Shown: one piece after another, positions 19,454-27,682 of the stretch
Position numbering within the stretch: the first letter of the stretch is position 1
Layout: each line of letters begins with the position of its first letter
Source: Gemmatimonadota bacterium
GTDB taxonomy: Bacteria > Gemmatimonadota > Gemmatimonadetes > Longimicrobiales > Gaopeijiaceae
DNA length: 36,494 nt
Reading direction: 5' to 3'
Assembly: GCA_022822425.1 (NCBI GenBank)
Contig: JAJEBS010000275.1
Coordinates: forward strand, 1 to 36,494
Translations under genes and position numbers: made by a program
Notes under the pieces: generated by a model
What the model saw: the letters and a program-made list of their open reading frames with translations, nothing else
What the model was told of the DNA's origin: nothing
Databases searched by the model: none

Positions 19454-19617
19454 GGCCCTCAAGTCATCCATCCGCCGACCTCAAACCGCTTCCCGCCCTG
19501 TATCGCCTGCAATCTAAGGACGCCATCGCGCTACTGGAGGCACACTGGCGTGAGATTGTCGCATGCGCGTTGAACGCCGGCGCCACGACCTCTCTTCGGG
19601 TGTGCGCCGAGCAGTAG
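19450..19617 (+). CDS. Small 55-aa frame coupled to the helicase stop; possibly a truncated third gene
   Basis: GTG 19450 overlaps the helicase TGA in a GTGA arrangement, the usual sign of translational coupling, and the frame runs to TAG 19615-19617. The 55 residues include a credible helical stretch (LYRLQSKDAIALLEAHWREI) followed by Cys-containing sequence. I recognise no family. It could be a genuine small partner, or the front of a third gene cut off by a deletion, since it ends inside a direct repeat. The frame is also open through the end of the helicase gene, so part of the openness is due to base composition. Confidence 0.4.
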   Translation: MRPSSHPSADLKPLPALYRLQSKDAIALLEAHWREIVACALNAGATTSLRVCAEQ

Positions 19618-19648
19618 TATCATGCGATATGCTCGAATAGTATCATGC
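19615..19648. repeat. 11-bp direct repeat TAGTATCATGC, two copies, 23-bp period
   Basis: TAGTATCATGC occurs at 19615-19625 and 19638-19648 in the gap between the island and the convergent lipoprotein gene. These AT-richer bases stand out locally. The first copy supplies the stop codon of the small frame. It may be a junction scar, a protein-binding site or chance. I found no matching copy at the left edge of the island. Confidence 0.5.
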
Positions 19649-19691
19649 TGTCTCACGGCAAGACCTGACCGGTGGTCCGGCGCGCTCCCGG

Positions 19692-22600
19692 CTACCGCAC
19701 CCTTAGCGCCCACACGGAGATGTGATCGGGCAACCGTCCTCCGGTCGGCGATGTGACCTTGATGCTGGTCGGGCGGAGCGCACCGGTCGGCGTCCAGTGG
19801 AAGTACAGGGACGATCCCGCCCGCACCCGGCGGCCAGTGAGGCGGGGAGCGGGGGCGGAGGAGGTGTAGGGTTGGAGTTGCCAGTTCGAGGGCCGCCGTC
19901 GGAAGAGATCGTGCAGGTCCCAAGTAGACATGCCGTGGGCACGGTAACCAGGCTGCAGGTCGAGCCAAAGGGTGATGTAGAAGTCGGCGAGGATATACTC
20001 CCGTCTCCAAGACATCTCGGGGCTGACATCGATTAGAGATGCCAAGCCGACTACGGGCGATACAGTGAGGCGTCTCATCAAGGCGCGCTCACCGCCGACG
20101 TAGTCTTCCCCCCAGCGGTCCATCGCGTAGCGAAGGACCATGGAAGGAACGCCGTATACTGCATCCCCCAAGCAGGGACCGGAATTGCCCTCTTGTTCGC
20201 GGCCGATCCAGCTGCACTCCTCCGGCGCGCGCGGGATTCTTCCGGTACCATCGCCACGCCCATCTCGTCCGAAGAAGGCCGCCATGTCCGCTATCCAGGC
20301 GTTCCAGTACCAGTTTCGTCCTTCTTGAGAGGCAGTGTACGCGCTCCAGCCCAGTTCGTGACCGGAGCCGTGTCCGAAGAGGCGATACGCGACGAGTTGT
20401 TCGGCTAAGGAAGCACCGGCCTCCCATTCCCATGAGGTCTTCCACTTTGATCCACCGGCACCCAGATGGAGACCGGCGTTCGCCTGAATCAAGTGCGTAA
20501 CTTCGTGTGCGACCAACTGGGGGTAATAGTCAAGCAGATCCTGCTTGGAAACTTCCCCTCCCACCACACCTTGTGGATCAGGAACCTGTCCGTAGAAGAT
20601 CTCACCTTCATTGCTGGTCGCGCACTGTGTGCTCGGGAAAAGATCTCCGGACCAGACCCAGCCTCCCAGGTCCGGTTCGCGGTTGACCTCCTTGGTCATC
20701 AGCACTAGGAAGCGACCGTTGCCGTCAACGTCCGATAGCCCCCCAAAGTAGTCGTCATGAACACCCTTGACGTTGGTCGAATAGAAGGCATCCAGACTCG
20801 CCAGCTCCGAATCCGTGAAGGTCCCGGCGGGATTTCCGAGGTCGTCCAGCCAGATCGAACTGTTGCCGACCAAGCGCACTAGGGCGCGCACCTGCCCGGA
20901 ATTGGTGCACAGGCCAGCTTCGGGGAAGTCCGCATACAGCGTCAGCGTATCCCCGACTTGCAGGTCGCGCCGGGCATCCGCCAGCGCGGGGCGGGTCGAG
21001 CGCCCCAGCCTCCGTAGCAGTGCTTCGTTGCGGGCCATGATCTCGTTGTGTGCCCTCGCCCGCCGCATCCGCAGGGTGTCGTCGGCGAGCGGCCATGCGT
21101 CAATGCCGCCGCCCACGGATGCGCGTGCCATCGGCAATGCAGGCTGCCCGGCGAACGTGGCCAACGCGCTGAACGGCCCTTCAGCCCATGCCGCCATTCC
21201 GCTTCGGCTCGCTTCTTCGCGCGCTTCGCTATCCGCCGCAACGACGATGCGGCCGCTCTCCGTTGCCACGACGGAGGCATCCCAGGGGGTGCCCGTCAGA
21301 GTGACACCAGTAAGCGAGGCTGGATCCTCCGAAATGGAAGTAACGCCGATCAAGTACTCACCACGGGACGCGTTCCCGGACAGGTGGAGGCAGCCGTTGC
21401 CACCGTAGGTATACCAATAGTGGTTCGGCTCCACCTCCAAGCTCTCCGGCGTCACCCCCACTGTCCGCGCGTCGCTCCTGCTCCCCACCGCCACCCGCAG
21501 CTCCTCACGGCGCGGCGGCAGGCAGTCGCTCTGCGGAACGATGATCGACAGACTCGTCGCGCTCGCAGAGGTGACCCGCGCGCCACGACCCCCCACGGAC
21601 ACCTGGTTCTGCGTAGCGGTGGCCGAGAACCCGGAGCCCGTGATCCTCGCGGACGCACCCTCGACCAGCACGGCGGGCTCGACCCCCGATATCACCAGTT
21701 CCCCCTGAGCCTCCGGCTGCACCGTGACCCGGAAGCTCAACTGGGCGCTCAAGCCTCCGGGGTCGCTCGCGGTCGCCGTTACAACGGCCGATCCGACTGA
21801 CACCGCACCGATGCCGAATTCGCCACCCGACACCACAGCCAGGACAACTGCTGCGTTGGAGCTGCCCGCTGCGTACGTCAGCGCATCGCCGTTGGGGTCG
21901 CGGAAGTGGTCTGCCCCCTGCCATGCGCGCACTTCTCCGACCGTCACGGTCAGATCGGGAATGGTTGCCACAACTACGGGGGCCTGATTGGCCGCTCTTG
22001 CCGTCACGGAAAAGCGCTGCTGAGCCGTCAGCCCGCCCGGATCCGTCGCCGTGATGGTGATGCTCGCGGTCCCGACTGCAACTCCCTCTACCGTCAGGAC
22101 GCTGCCAGCCACCGTGGCAGTCGCCACTCCCCTGTTGGAACTTGCCGCGCTGTAGCTCAGCGTTTCGCCGTCAGGGTCGTCGAAGAACGGAGATACGTCG
22201 AGAGTCATCGCCTCACCGGGTTCCAACGACTGCCCGGGGATGGTTCCGATCGCAATCGGTTCCCGATTCAGCACCGTTACAGCGAAACTCTGTTGAATTG
22301 ATATCCCCGCGGGATCGGTCGCCGTGACCGTCACCCTCGTGGTCCCGGGTGCAACGGCGGCGATCGTCACCGAGCTTCCGGCAGTCTCCACTGACACCAC
22401 ACCCGTATTGGCGCTCGCAGCGGTGAACGTCAGGACGTCGCCGTCTGGGTCGGTGAAGTAGGACGACATGTCCAACTCCATCGTCTGCCCGGTCGAGAGG
22501 GTCTGAGGTGGGGTGGTGTCGAGAGTGGTCGGGGCTCGATTGGGTACCGTGACCGCGACGCTCTGCTCTGCCGACAGCCCATCGGGATCGCGAGCGGTAA

Positions 22601-23198
22601 CCATGACCGTGGACATCCCCTGGGTGATCGCTGTCAGCGAAACCACGCTCCCGGCGACCGATGCCGAGACTGCCGTCGCGTCCGAGCTCGTCACCGAATA
22701 GGTCAGCGCATCTCCGTCCGCGTCATTGAAGTACGCCGATACGTCAACGGAAGCTGTGTCCCCGACGAAGATGGACTGTGCCGGGACAGCATCCACCGCG
22801 ACCGGGGCCTGATTGGGCACCGTGACGGTAAACGTCAACTGTGCCGACATGCCGCCTGGGTCTTGGGCTGTAACCGTTACGGTCGCCACTCCCCGAGCGG
22901 CCGCGGTCACGGTCACCACGCTTCCGGACACCGAAACTGAAGCGGTCGCGGCATTCGAACTCGCCGCCGAGAAGGTCAATGCGTCTCCGTCGGGATCGGT
23001 GAAGTAGCTCGCCACGTTCACCATGACTGTCTGCCCCGCGGCTACCGTTTGAGGCGAGATCGAGCCGCTTGCCAGAGGCGCCCGGTTCGGAGCCGGCGGC
23101 GGCGGTCCTGTACCGGCATCGCCGCAAGCCGCGGTCCAAAGCACGATCAGCGCTACCGCGGCACGCACGACACTGCGTGTCGAAGGGGATTGGCTCAC
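19692..23198 (-). CDS. Lipoprotein with five Ig-like repeats, a TIG domain and a HEXXH zinc protease domain
   Basis: This is a 1168-aa exported protein starting at GTG 23198. A hydrophobic signal (residues 11-24) ends in a lipobox TAAC with Cys25, followed by a Pro linker. Five repeats of about 92 residues (opening NRAP, NQAP, NRAP, NREP, NQAP, each with a DPDG or similar loop) span about 38-500. A TIG/IPT-like domain follows (VISGVEPAVLVEGASARITG). The C-terminal half contains HEVTH (H898, E899, H902), and WEWEAGASLAEQL about 25 residues later offers a third zinc ligand (probably E926). This layout resembles the M30/hyicolysin-like gluzincins, so it should hydrolyse proteins outside the cell. 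It is the last gene of the minus-strand run, 68 bases after the M14 gene. The repeats match those of the lipoprotein at 6986-8611. Confidence 0.88.
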   Translation of the reverse strand: MSQSPSTRSVVRAAVALIVLWTAACGDAGTGPPPPAPNRAPLASGSISPQTVAAGQTVMVNVASYFTDPDGDALTFSAASSNAATASVSVSGSVVTVTAAARGVATVTVTAQDPGGMSAQLTFTVTVPNQAPVAVDAVPAQSIFVGDTASVDVSAYFNDADGDALTYSVTSSDATAVSASVAGSVVSLTAITQGMSTVMVTARDPDGLSAEQSVAVTVPNRAPTTLDTTPPQTLSTGQTMELDMSSYFTDPDGDVLTFTAASANTGVVSVETAGSSVTIAAVAPGTTRVTVTATDPAGISIQQSFAVTVLNREPIAIGTIPGQSLEPGEAMTLDVSPFFDDPDGETLSYSAASSNRGVATATVAGSVLTVEGVAVGTASITITATDPGGLTAQQRFSVTARAANQAPVVVATIPDLTVTVGEVRAWQGADHFRDPNGDALTYAAGSSNAAVVLAVVSGGEFGIGAVSVGSAVVTATASDPGGLSAQLSFRVTVQPEAQGELVISGVEPAVLVEGASARITGSGFSATATQNQVSVGGRGARVTSASATSLSIIVPQSDCLPPRREELRVAVGSRSDARTVGVTPESLEVEPNHYWYTYGGNGCLHLSGNASRGEYLIGVTSISEDPASLTGVTLTGTPWDASVVATESGRIVVAADSEAREEASRSGMAAWAEGPFSALATFAGQPALPMARASVGGGIDAWPLADDTLRMRRARAHNEIMARNEALLRRLGRSTRPALADARRDLQVGDTLTLYADFPEAGLCTNSGQVRALVRLVGNSSIWLDDLGNPAGTFTDSELASLDAFYSTNVKGVHDDYFGGLSDVDGNGRFLVLMTKEVNREPDLGGWVWSGDLFPSTQCATSNEGEIFYGQVPDPQGVVGGEVSKQDLLDYYPQLVAHEVTHLIQANAGLHLGAGGSKWKTSWEWEAGASLAEQLVAYRLFGHGSGHELGWSAYTASQEGRNWYWNAWIADMAAFFGRDGRGDGTGRIPRAPEECSWIGREQEGNSGPCLGDAVYGVPSMVLRYAMDRWGEDYVGGERALMRRLTVSPVVGLASLIDVSPEMSWRREYILADFYITLWLDLQPGYRAHGMSTWDLHDLFRRRPSNWQLQPYTSSAPAPRLTGRRVRAGSSLYFHWTPTGALRPTSIKVTSPTGGRLPDHISVWALRVR

Positions 23199-23266
23199 CA
23201 GGCGCTCTTCAAGAGCAAGAGATCATGGATGCCAACTGGTCCGGGGCGCCCACGGGCCTCCGCGTC

Positions 23267-26200
23267 TCACTCACTCACCGGCGGCGGATCCTCCTCCTCG
23301 TCCTCTTCCGGCGGGCGCGGGCGGTTCATGCGCAGCGTGACCCCGCCGAAGAACGTGGAACCGGAGCGCTCGACCTTGTGGTCGCCTTCGTACAGGTAGT
23401 CGAGGACGGCCTGGTCCCACGAGAGTCCCGCCTTCGCCACCAGCTCCATCCAGGGCCCGTGTGCGGTTTCGTCGGGGGCCTCGGTGACGCCGCTCCAGAT
23501 CGTGACCCGCGGATTGTAGCCGCCTCCCCCGCCGCCTGAAGATCCCTTCAGGGGCATCTGGATGAGCACGCTGTCGGTCATGGGCAGGCGGAAGACGTCG
23601 GCGTCGGTGTCGAAATCGGCGCCGTAGCGCTCGTAGCGGGCGTAGGTGCGCTGGTTCATCTCGAAGACATCGCGGTTCGAATTGATGCCCCGGGTGATGT
23701 AGTCGCGCAGCTGGAAGGCGGCGTCGCGGTGCCGGGGGAACTCCGGGCTGTCCACGTAGCCGAATCCGGGCATGAACCAGCCCTTGTTGAATCCCCAGTT
23801 GCGTTCGGTGACGCGTCCGCGGCGCACGAGCCCGGTGTACTCGGAAAAGAGCTGCACCACCTGGTGCGAGGGGTAGCCGTGCGGGTTCAGGAAGATGTCC
23901 GGGAGCCACGCCTCCCAGAGCCTGCCCCGCACATGCGACTCCGGGTAGATGGGATGGTCGTCGCCGGAGCCTGAGCTGACGTCGACGCCGAGCGACCCCA
24001 GATAGCCGGCGTGCAGGATGTAGTCGGGGGTGGAGGTGTACAGGTCGTACGCCAGTTGGGCGCCGTCGGGGTTGGTGAAGGGATGGATGATGACGTTCAC
24101 GCGGTCCAGCCTGCGGCGCTGCTCCGGGTCGGTGAGGAGCAGCTCGGCGTGGCGCAGCACATGGCTCGTGGACGACACTTCGTTGGCGTGCTGGCGCGCG
24201 GAATAGATGACGGTCGGCTTGTAGGTGGTGGCCTTGGCGCGCGACCAGTGCGAGGCCTCGATGGGCGGCATCAGGTCCATCGCCCAGGTGGTCCTGCCCA
24301 GGTAGGACTCGCCCGCCTTGTAGACGTGCGCCTCCTCGAAGGCGTCCCCCATCTGGGCGAGGATGCGGTGCCCCTCCGGTGGCGGCATGGGGGTTTCCCA
24401 CTGCACGAGGGGCTCGCCGGAGTAGCTCCAGCCGTCGGGGAGCAGGGTGCGCCAGTCGGGGAGGGGTTCCGGCGCGCCGTTGGCCGCGAGATGGACGGTG
24501 CGGCGCGACTCCGGGTCCTCCTCGTGCGTCCACTCGGCGTGCACTTCCAGGGATCCCAGACCGGGGAACGCCAGCGCGGACGCATACATGCCGCGATCGC
24601 GCATGGCCTCGATGTGGCCGAGGGCGGCCTCTACCTGCTCGGCGGAGAGCATGCGCTCGTCGACCTGGAGGGGCGGGGCGTAGGCGAGCAGGCTGTCGCG
24701 CATGTCGGCGTCGGTGTCGACGCGCACGCGCAGGGCGAGGTGGGAGAGGCCGGGCGTGCCTGCGCGCACGTGCGCGCGCCGCGCCGATGGGCGCTCCATG
24801 GTGATGCGCGGGATGTCCAGCCGTTCCTCGCCGGTCTCGCCGGAGCGCTCGCGCCAGCTGACGACCACCGCCGGGCGGGAGGTGGCGAAGCCGGAGAACG
24901 AGATGTCGACGGTTCCGGGCGCACCGTCCGCCCTGGGCAGCATCACGGGAATGACGCGTCCCGGGAAGGTGAGTCCCTGTCCGCGCGAGTTGCGCCCGAT
25001 CAGGTCGAAGAACTCGATGGTGCCGAAGTAGACCTCCTCGTGCAGGGCGTCCATGGTGGAATGGATCTCGTTGTCGATTTCGAGGCGGTAGTCGGGCTCG
25101 CTGAGTTGTACGTCGACGACCAGCTCGCCGAAGAAGGGCGCGTCCGCGTTGCCACCCCGCGGAATGCCCTTGTGGCGCTCCATCACGTAGTCGTAGATGG
25201 CCGGCAGGGTGGTGCTCTGGTAGTAGTCCCAGAACGCCTCCGGATCGGTGACGATGCGCTCGTCTGCGAGGGTGCGCCCGGCCGCGCGCGCCTCGATCCA
25301 GCCGGTGGTGACGCGAACGTGCTCGTAGTCGCGGAAGCGGTCGACGTACGGACGCATCACCCACTTGGGATCGAAGGTCTCGGTGAGGATGACGTCGCCG
25401 CCCGAGTCGGTCACTTCGACCTCGTAGGTGGGGCCCTCCAGCACCTGCTCGAAGCGGATGCGCTCGAGGTCGATGCCCAGGTCGCGCGCCAGCACCTCGT
25501 CGATAGGGAAGATCTCGTGCAGCCAGCGCACGGGGGTGTGGATGGCCTGCTGCGGCCATTCCTCGGGCGGGTCGTTGCGGCGGAAGCGGATGACGATCTC
25601 GCCGATGTCGGCGTCCTCCAGCCGGGGGCGGACGCCCTCCTGGAGCCAGTAGTATCCCTGCTTGAAGGCGGAGCGCACCTCGACGACGGTGGCCTCGGGG
25701 TCGGCGCCGCGCTCGAGGAGGGCAGCGAGGACTTCCGCCTCGAGCGCGCGGCGCACCTCGGGGGGCTCGCTCAGGCGGGCGCGCACGGTGACGGGCTCGC
25801 CGGACGCGACTGCGGGGAGCACGTCTTCCTCGACGATGGCGCGGAAGCGGTCGACCTCGGAGGGCAGCGTGAAGGATTCGGAGAAGATGGACGCGGCGTT
25901 CTGCACGTCGCGGTTGTCGACCACCACCTCCAGCTCGCCGGCGCCCAGGGCGGCCGCCCGCTCGCGGATGAGGTCGGCGAGGCCGGGGTCGGCTTTCTCG
26001 ACGGAGACGAGAACTTCGGCGGCGGCGAGATCGCGGCCGGCGAGATCGGCAAGGATGCGGTCGAGCTTGTAGAGACCCATGGCGGCCTGGCCCGCGGGGG
26101 AGCGGCCGGAGAGCGCGCTCCAGAGGGCCTGTTCGACATGGTCGAGGGTGGGGCGGTCGTCGCCCCGGGCATCCAGGTGGGGGAGGGTGAGGGCGAGGTG

Positions 26201-27682
26201 GTCGAGGGCGTGGCGGGCTCCCGCGGCGTCGCCGCCGGTCACGACCAGCGAGGGCTTGCTGCCGAAGGCGTCGGGGACCAGCTGGATGAGTCCCTCACCA
26301 GCCTCGAGGCCGGCCAGGTCGACCCGGCCGCTGTCGGCAAGCTGCTGGGTAAGCGGGTTGTCGGTGCCGGCCAGCACGAGGGTGGGACGGGAGGCGGGGC
26401 GCTGCAGGCCGGCGGCGGGTTCCACCAGCGGCACGACCAGCCCGGTCGTCTCCAGCCCGAGGCGGGCGGCCAGGTCGGGCAGCGCCTCCACCGCGGCCGC
26501 GCCCGGGGCGATCAGGGCGTCGATGCGGTCGGGGATCTCATTGTTGTCCGAGTCGCCCAGCAGGCCGTCGGGGGTGTACAGGTTGGACAGGTCGAGCGAC
26601 CCCTTCGCACCGCTGCCCGGCCGACCCGCGACCGGTCCGGGCGCCTCCGGGGCGGCCCGACCCGGGATGCGCACCACCGGACCGGAGGCAAGGCGCACCT
26701 CCACCGAACCCAGGCCGGGGTAGGCGAACGGTTCGTCCGACCCCTCGGCGTCATCCGCCGCCTGCGGGTCATCCTGCCCGGAGGGGGCCGCCCCGGGGTC
26801 GGCCGGGTCGGCGGGTTCCGCCGCGGCCGGCGTGTCCTGCCCGGTCGCCTCTTCCTGCCCGGCCGCGGCCGGGACATCCTCTCCGGCCGCCAGCGCGCGC
26901 AGCACCTCGGCCGCGGCGTCCACGTCGGCCGCGGCTACCTGCAGGTCCGCGATCAGGCGGTTCACCCCGTCCGATCCGGCGCGCGCGCGGACCTGCCAGA
27001 GCCGAACCTGCTCCACCTCCACCCCCGACCCTTCCAGGGCCGCGCCCACGTCGTCGCCCGCCCGGCCCAGCAGCGGCGCCGACAGCGTACGCGTGTGCGG
27101 CAGCACCCCCGCGAACATGCGCGCCGCAGCGACCAGCCCATCATCACCCCCACCCACCACCACCACCCAGCGCCGGCCATCCGCCTCGCGCACCACCACC
27201 GCCCCTTCGTCGGCGTCCAGCGAGGCCGGGTCGACCCCCGGCGAGGCCAGGCCCGATGCGGCCAGCCCGCTCCGGCCTACCACGACCAACACCCCGTCCG
27301 CCTCCGTGCCGCGCGCCAGCGGAAGGTCCAGCGCCATGGTCTCGAACCCCAGGCGGGCGGCGATCTCGGCGGCCGCACGCGTCTCGGCCAGCGTGGGAGT
27401 ATCCCCCATCACCAGGGAGGCGTTGACGAAGTCCGGCACCTCGTCGCCGTTGGTGTCGAGCACGACGCCGCCGATGTCGAAGAGGGCGGTCAGGTCACCG
27501 GGTACCGAGGCAGGTACGGCCTGGGCCACGCCCACCGAAGGCAAGCCGGCCCAGATCGCCGGTGCGACCGCCAGCGCGAAAAACACGCCCGACCCAACCC
27601 GGCGACACCGCGCCCCCACCTTCCGCCTGCTCCGATCGACCCCGAACCGCGCGCGGAGCGCCTCAGGCCGGAGCCCGATCAT
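23267..27682 (-). CDS. Large exported M14-family zinc carboxypeptidase
   Basis: This is a 1471-aa protein. ATG 27682 overlaps the cstA stop (ATGA) and opens a long but credible signal peptide (hydrophobic 31-50, cleavage near AQA at 53-55). Longer upstream frames are read-through antisense to nothing and out of frame with cstA. Two related segments near 68-125 and 370-425 each carry a calcium-loop-like motif (DTNGDEVPD, D76-D84; DSDNNEIPD, D377-D385) followed by a helix and a similar strand. An Ala/Pro/Asp/Glu-rich linker separates them. The M14 catalytic domain is C-terminal: RQHANE (H1165, E1168), NPDG at 1204-1207 and NPHGYPSHQ (H1268) supply the zinc ligands and substrate-binding residues. 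It should trim peptides in the periplasm. Coupling to cstA suggests that its products are imported by CstA. Confidence 0.9.
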   Translation of the reverse strand: MIGLRPEALRARFGVDRSRRKVGARCRRVGSGVFFALAVAPAIWAGLPSVGVAQAVPASVPGDLTALFDIGGVVLDTNGDEVPDFVNASLVMGDTPTLAETRAAAEIAARLGFETMALDLPLARGTEADGVLVVVGRSGLAASGLASPGVDPASLDADEGAVVVREADGRRWVVVVGGGDDGLVAAARMFAGVLPHTRTLSAPLLGRAGDDVGAALEGSGVEVEQVRLWQVRARAGSDGVNRLIADLQVAAADVDAAAEVLRALAAGEDVPAAAGQEEATGQDTPAAAEPADPADPGAAPSGQDDPQAADDAEGSDEPFAYPGLGSVEVRLASGPVVRIPGRAAPEAPGPVAGRPGSGAKGSLDLSNLYTPDGLLGDSDNNEIPDRIDALIAPGAAAVEALPDLAARLGLETTGLVVPLVEPAAGLQRPASRPTLVLAGTDNPLTQQLADSGRVDLAGLEAGEGLIQLVPDAFGSKPSLVVTGGDAAGARHALDHLALTLPHLDARGDDRPTLDHVEQALWSALSGRSPAGQAAMGLYKLDRILADLAGRDLAAAEVLVSVEKADPGLADLIRERAAALGAGELEVVVDNRDVQNAASIFSESFTLPSEVDRFRAIVEEDVLPAVASGEPVTVRARLSEPPEVRRALEAEVLAALLERGADPEATVVEVRSAFKQGYYWLQEGVRPRLEDADIGEIVIRFRRNDPPEEWPQQAIHTPVRWLHEIFPIDEVLARDLGIDLERIRFEQVLEGPTYEVEVTDSGGDVILTETFDPKWVMRPYVDRFRDYEHVRVTTGWIEARAAGRTLADERIVTDPEAFWDYYQSTTLPAIYDYVMERHKGIPRGGNADAPFFGELVVDVQLSEPDYRLEIDNEIHSTMDALHEEVYFGTIEFFDLIGRNSRGQGLTFPGRVIPVMLPRADGAPGTVDISFSGFATSRPAVVVSWRERSGETGEERLDIPRITMERPSARRAHVRAGTPGLSHLALRVRVDTDADMRDSLLAYAPPLQVDERMLSAEQVEAALGHIEAMRDRGMYASALAFPGLGSLEVHAEWTHEEDPESRRTVHLAANGAPEPLPDWRTLLPDGWSYSGEPLVQWETPMPPPEGHRILAQMGDAFEEAHVYKAGESYLGRTTWAMDLMPPIEASHWSRAKATTYKPTVIYSARQHANEVSSTSHVLRHAELLLTDPEQRRRLDRVNVIIHPFTNPDGAQLAYDLYTSTPDYILHAGYLGSLGVDVSSGSGDDHPIYPESHVRGRLWEAWLPDIFLNPHGYPSHQVVQLFSEYTGLVRRGRVTERNWGFNKGWFMPGFGYVDSPEFPRHRDAAFQLRDYITRGINSNRDVFEMNQRTYARYERYGADFDTDADVFRLPMTDSVLIQMPLKGSSGGGGGGYNPRVTIWSGVTEAPDETAHGPWMELVAKAGLSWDQAVLDYLYEGDHKVERSGSTFFGGVTLRMNRPRPPEEDEEEDPPPVSE

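Noticed and set aside
21720-23090. Regularly spaced repeats that might suggest a CRISPR array
   Set aside because: The period is about 276 bp and the units are coding Ig-like domains with diverged sequence.
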